In this document: in pieces, positions 62,155-64,000 of the stretch
How the letters are laid out: every line of letters begins with the position of its first letter
How positions within the stretch are numbered: the stretch's first letter is position 1
Assembly (NCBI RefSeq): GCF_014646295.1
Contig: NZ_BMNE01000002.1
Location: forward strand, 807,440-871,439
Reading direction: 5' to 3'
Length of the DNA stretch: 64,000 nucleotides
Origin: Nocardia rhizosphaerihabitans
GTDB lineage: Bacteria > Actinomycetota > Actinomycetes > Mycobacteriales > Mycobacteriaceae
Position numbers and translations under genes: made by a program
The notes under the pieces: generated by a model
What the model was told of the DNA's origin: nothing
The model's input: the letters and a program-made list of their open reading frames with translations, nothing else
The model's database searches: none

Positions 62155-62566
62155 GGCTCGCTCCCGGAACCTCGATCGCGGCGACCGCGCCAGCCAGCGC
62201 CTGATCACCCTCCTGATAGGCGACGCCCGCGGCACGGAAGACGGCGGCGAGCGCCCGCGCGGTGCTCGCGTAGGCGCGCAGCTGTTCCAGCGCCTCCCCC
62301 GCTTTGCCCTCGAATCCGGTGCGCAGCGCGGCACCCGAGGCGAGTCCGCCGAAACCGGGAATCACCTCGGCGCCGCCGAGCGCCTGCACCTGGGCCTCCA
62401 CCGCGGCGGCCAGCCGCTCGTAGCGCTGGGCGCAGCGTTCCGGTGCACCGTCGGCGACGAGCACGCCGTCGATCCACAGTCCACCCTCGTCCACGGCCTG
62501 GCCGAGGGCCGCCGTATTCGGCAGCCCCGTTCGATTCGGTTGCACCGTTCCCCCTTCGTCGTTCAT
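62147..62566 (-). CDS. EspC-like type VII secretion target
   Basis: A 139-residue helical protein. The C-terminal part (ALRTGFEGKAGEALEQLRAY to FRAAGVAYQEGDQALAGAV) has the pattern of the EspC/T7SS-target family, ending in the AGVAY-x3-D segment. The ATG at 62566 overlaps the hydrolase stop as ATGA; a GTG at 62545 with AAGGGGGAA upstream is an alternative start. Its stop overlaps the next gene by eight bases. It is probably co-secreted with the WXG/PPE-like protein. Confidence 0.75.
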   Translation of the reverse strand: MNDEGGTVQPNRTGLPNTAALGQAVDEGGLWIDGVLVADGAPERCAQRYERLAAAVEAQVQALGGAEVIPGFGGLASGAALRTGFEGKAGEALEQLRAYASTARALAAVFRAAGVAYQEGDQALAGAVAAIEVPGASHA

Positions 62567-63162
62567 CGCACCGCGGCCAATACCCACTCCGCGATATCGG
62601 CCGTCACGCGCTGCCGTACCGGTTCGTGCAACAGGTCGTGTCCGGCGTCGGCGTACTCGCGCAAATCTACCGATCCGTGCCGCGCTGTCCATAGCCGGAT
62701 CACATCGATGGGCGCCCGCCGGTCGTCGGCTCCGTGCACCGCGAGAACCGGCAGACGCGGGTCGGGCGCGATCTCGGTCGCGCGGCGCGGTGTGCCGCAG
62801 AGGACGAGTCCGCCCAGGTCGCCAGGGTTTTCGGCGGCGACGGCGAGCGCGGTGACGGCGCCGAGCGAATGACCCATCAACACCGGCGCCGCCGCTGTGA
62901 CCTCGCCGAGCAGTCCCCGTGCGTCGGCGGCGAGCTCATCGATGGTGCCCGGCGCCTCCGGATCGCCTTCGCTCAGGCCCTGACCCGCGGTGTCCAGCGT
63001 CCACAGCTCGATCCGCGCGAGCCGTTCCAGCGCGGTGGCGAAGCGGTGATAGTGCCCGCTGTGCTGGCCGGTGCCCGGCAGCAGCACCAGCGTCGCCGCG
63101 GGCGAGTCGACGGACCACCGCCGGTAATGCAGCCTGCCACGGGCGCTGTCGAAATAGGGCAC
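62563..63162 (-). CDS. Alpha/beta hydrolase
   Basis: A 199-residue hydrolase. The lid-less core has LLPGTGQHSGHY near the start, the nucleophile elbow GHSLGA, an Asp in VHGADDRR and a His in DAGHDLLHEP. It resembles monoacylglycerol-lipase-like enzymes. The GTG at 63162 begins VPYFDSARGRLHYRRW. It is the first gene of a run of four overlapping genes with type VII secretion functions, which is unusual company; it could modify an envelope lipid or be a passenger. Confidence 0.78.
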   Translation of the reverse strand: MPYFDSARGRLHYRRWSVDSPAATLVLLPGTGQHSGHYHRFATALERLARIELWTLDTAGQGLSEGDPEAPGTIDELAADARGLLGEVTAAAPVLMGHSLGAVTALAVAAENPGDLGGLVLCGTPRRATEIAPDPRLPVLAVHGADDRRAPIDVIRLWTARHGSVDLREYADAGHDLLHEPVRQRVTADIAEWVLAAVR

Positions 63163-63339
63163 GCACCGATTATGACCGCCGGGCCAATTGTCGTGTGCGA
63201 CAGAACCGGTGCGCGATACCGTTGCTGTGCACGATGCGTGGTGGCGACGTGGTTCGCTGTGCAGAGTGGGCACACCACTACCCGTGGGTAGCCGTTAGAC
63301 TTCGCGCGTCGAGCTGGGTCAACTGAGTCGAGGTCTTGC

Positions 63340-64000
63340 ATGTCGTCGTTCCGCCGTTGCGTCGCCCACGTTGCTGTCGGCGCGGCCATCGTGACCACCG
63401 CTTCGCTCGGTACCGGCCAGGCAGCCGGCGCCCCACTCGCCAACTGCGGTAAAGCGCGCCAAGATGTCGCGATCCGCTCGAGTGTGCCGCTGCTGGACTG
63501 GTCGGAGAACTTCGGCCTCGACACCGCCGGGAATCTCTGGGTCGCGCGGGTCATGCGCGGCGAGGTGCAGCGCTACGACCGCGAGGGCAGACTGACCGCC
63601 ACCGTCGAGGTCGCGGCCCCGGGCGCGGTTCGGCTCGGCCCCGACGGACTGCTCTATGTCGTCACCGGCAATTCGCCGCTGGCGGGCTCGGGTGGGATCG
63701 TCCGCTTCGACCCCATGGCGGCCGACCCGGTGCCCACCCCCTTCGCCACCGGCTTCCCGCAGCCCAACGGCGCCGCGTTCGACGCCGACGGCAACCTCTA
63801 CGTGACGACCGCCAACGGCCTGCACCGGCTGCGCCGCGACGGCAGCGAGGACATGGACTGGTGGGCGCGCGTGAAGGTCGAGGGCTCCAACGGCGTTGTG
63901 GTAGCCGGTGATTCGGTCTATGTCACCGCCAACTTCGTCGCCACCGACGGCGCACCGGTCGGCCGGGTCCTTCGCCTGTCCCGCACGAACCCGGCCGACA
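63340..64000 (+). CDS. Secreted SMP-30/NHL-type beta-propeller protein (partial, runs off the window end)
   Basis: The frame is open from ATG 63340 to the end of the window (220 residues). A signal peptide (MSSFRRCVAHVAVGAAIVTT then GQAAGAPL) is clear. The mature part has repeated blades of the SMP-30/gluconolactonase type: NFGLDTAGNLWVAR, RLGPDGLLYVVTG, AAFDADGNLYVTT. It probably acts outside the cell as a lactonase or sugar-binding propeller. It is divergent from the hydrolase operon. Confidence 0.82.
   Translation, partial: MSSFRRCVAHVAVGAAIVTTASLGTGQAAGAPLANCGKARQDVAIRSSVPLLDWSENFGLDTAGNLWVARVMRGEVQRYDREGRLTATVEVAAPGAVRLGPDGLLYVVTGNSPLAGSGGIVRFDPMAADPVPTPFATGFPQPNGAAFDADGNLYVTTANGLHRLRRDGSEDMDWWARVKVEGSNGVVVAGDSVYVTANFVATDGAPVGRVLRLSRTNPAD

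Overview
The window is high-GC DNA from a mycolic-acid actinobacterium, most likely Nocardia or a close relative. The evidence is a fused Kgd-type 2-oxoglutarate enzyme, a FadD15-like acyl-CoA ligase, a PtpB-like phosphatase, a tandem-fused Rv0194-like ABC exporter, a small type VII secretion (EspG/EspC-like) gene set, and many GTG and TTG starts. Family and synteny statements are from memory; nothing was searched. No rRNA, tRNA, transposase, integrase or CRISPR array was recognised.

Layout. 1-8.2 kb: two divergent ProX-like lipoproteins, a PadR regulator with a DHA2 exporter, a membrane molybdopterin oxidoreductase, a small membrane protein and a second DHA2 exporter. 8.2-14.2 kb: a TetR-controlled oxidative group (Baeyer-Villiger-type monooxygenase, SDR, esterase, acyl-CoA ligase) that reads as an alcohol/ketone breakdown route and partly recalls the mycobacterial mymA operon. 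14.2-22.9 kb: many regulator-target pairs with visible palindromic operators (XRE-cupin with a thioredoxin-reductase-like flavoprotein; TetR with a membrane protein; VapBC; MmyB-type XRE with a small membrane protein and SDR), a His-rich membrane protein and a secreted protein.

23-37.2 kb is the accessory region. It holds a complete type I restriction-modification system (hsdM-hsdS-hsdR, minus strand). Back to back with it, on the plus strand, is a compact six-gene cluster: an HTH protein with a Nudix-like region, its HTH-less paralogue, a PLP group II decarboxylase, a SAM methyltransferase, a nucleotidyltransferase and an arginyl-tRNA synthetase of the E. coli-like clade. Tandem palindromes lie inside the cluster. 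I cannot match it to a described system, and it is the main candidate for something new.

37.2-60.1 kb looks like core chromosome with insertions. It holds a secreted DUF4189 protein, kgd, two ABC export systems with an Rv1249c-like gene, a crotonase, a truncated acyl-CoA ligase, a PtpB-like phosphatase, an orphan TetR-C-like protein, a PLP fold-III enzyme, a phosphoribosyltransferase, a nitrilase, DeaD helicase and a large nuclease-helicase of the TM0106 type with eroded active sites. The kgd / Rv1249c / large helicase / deaD grouping recalls the M. tuberculosis Rv1248c-Rv1253 neighbourhood. 60.1-63.2 kb is a translationally overlapping type VII secretion-associated operon. The window ends inside a secreted SMP-30-like beta-propeller gene.
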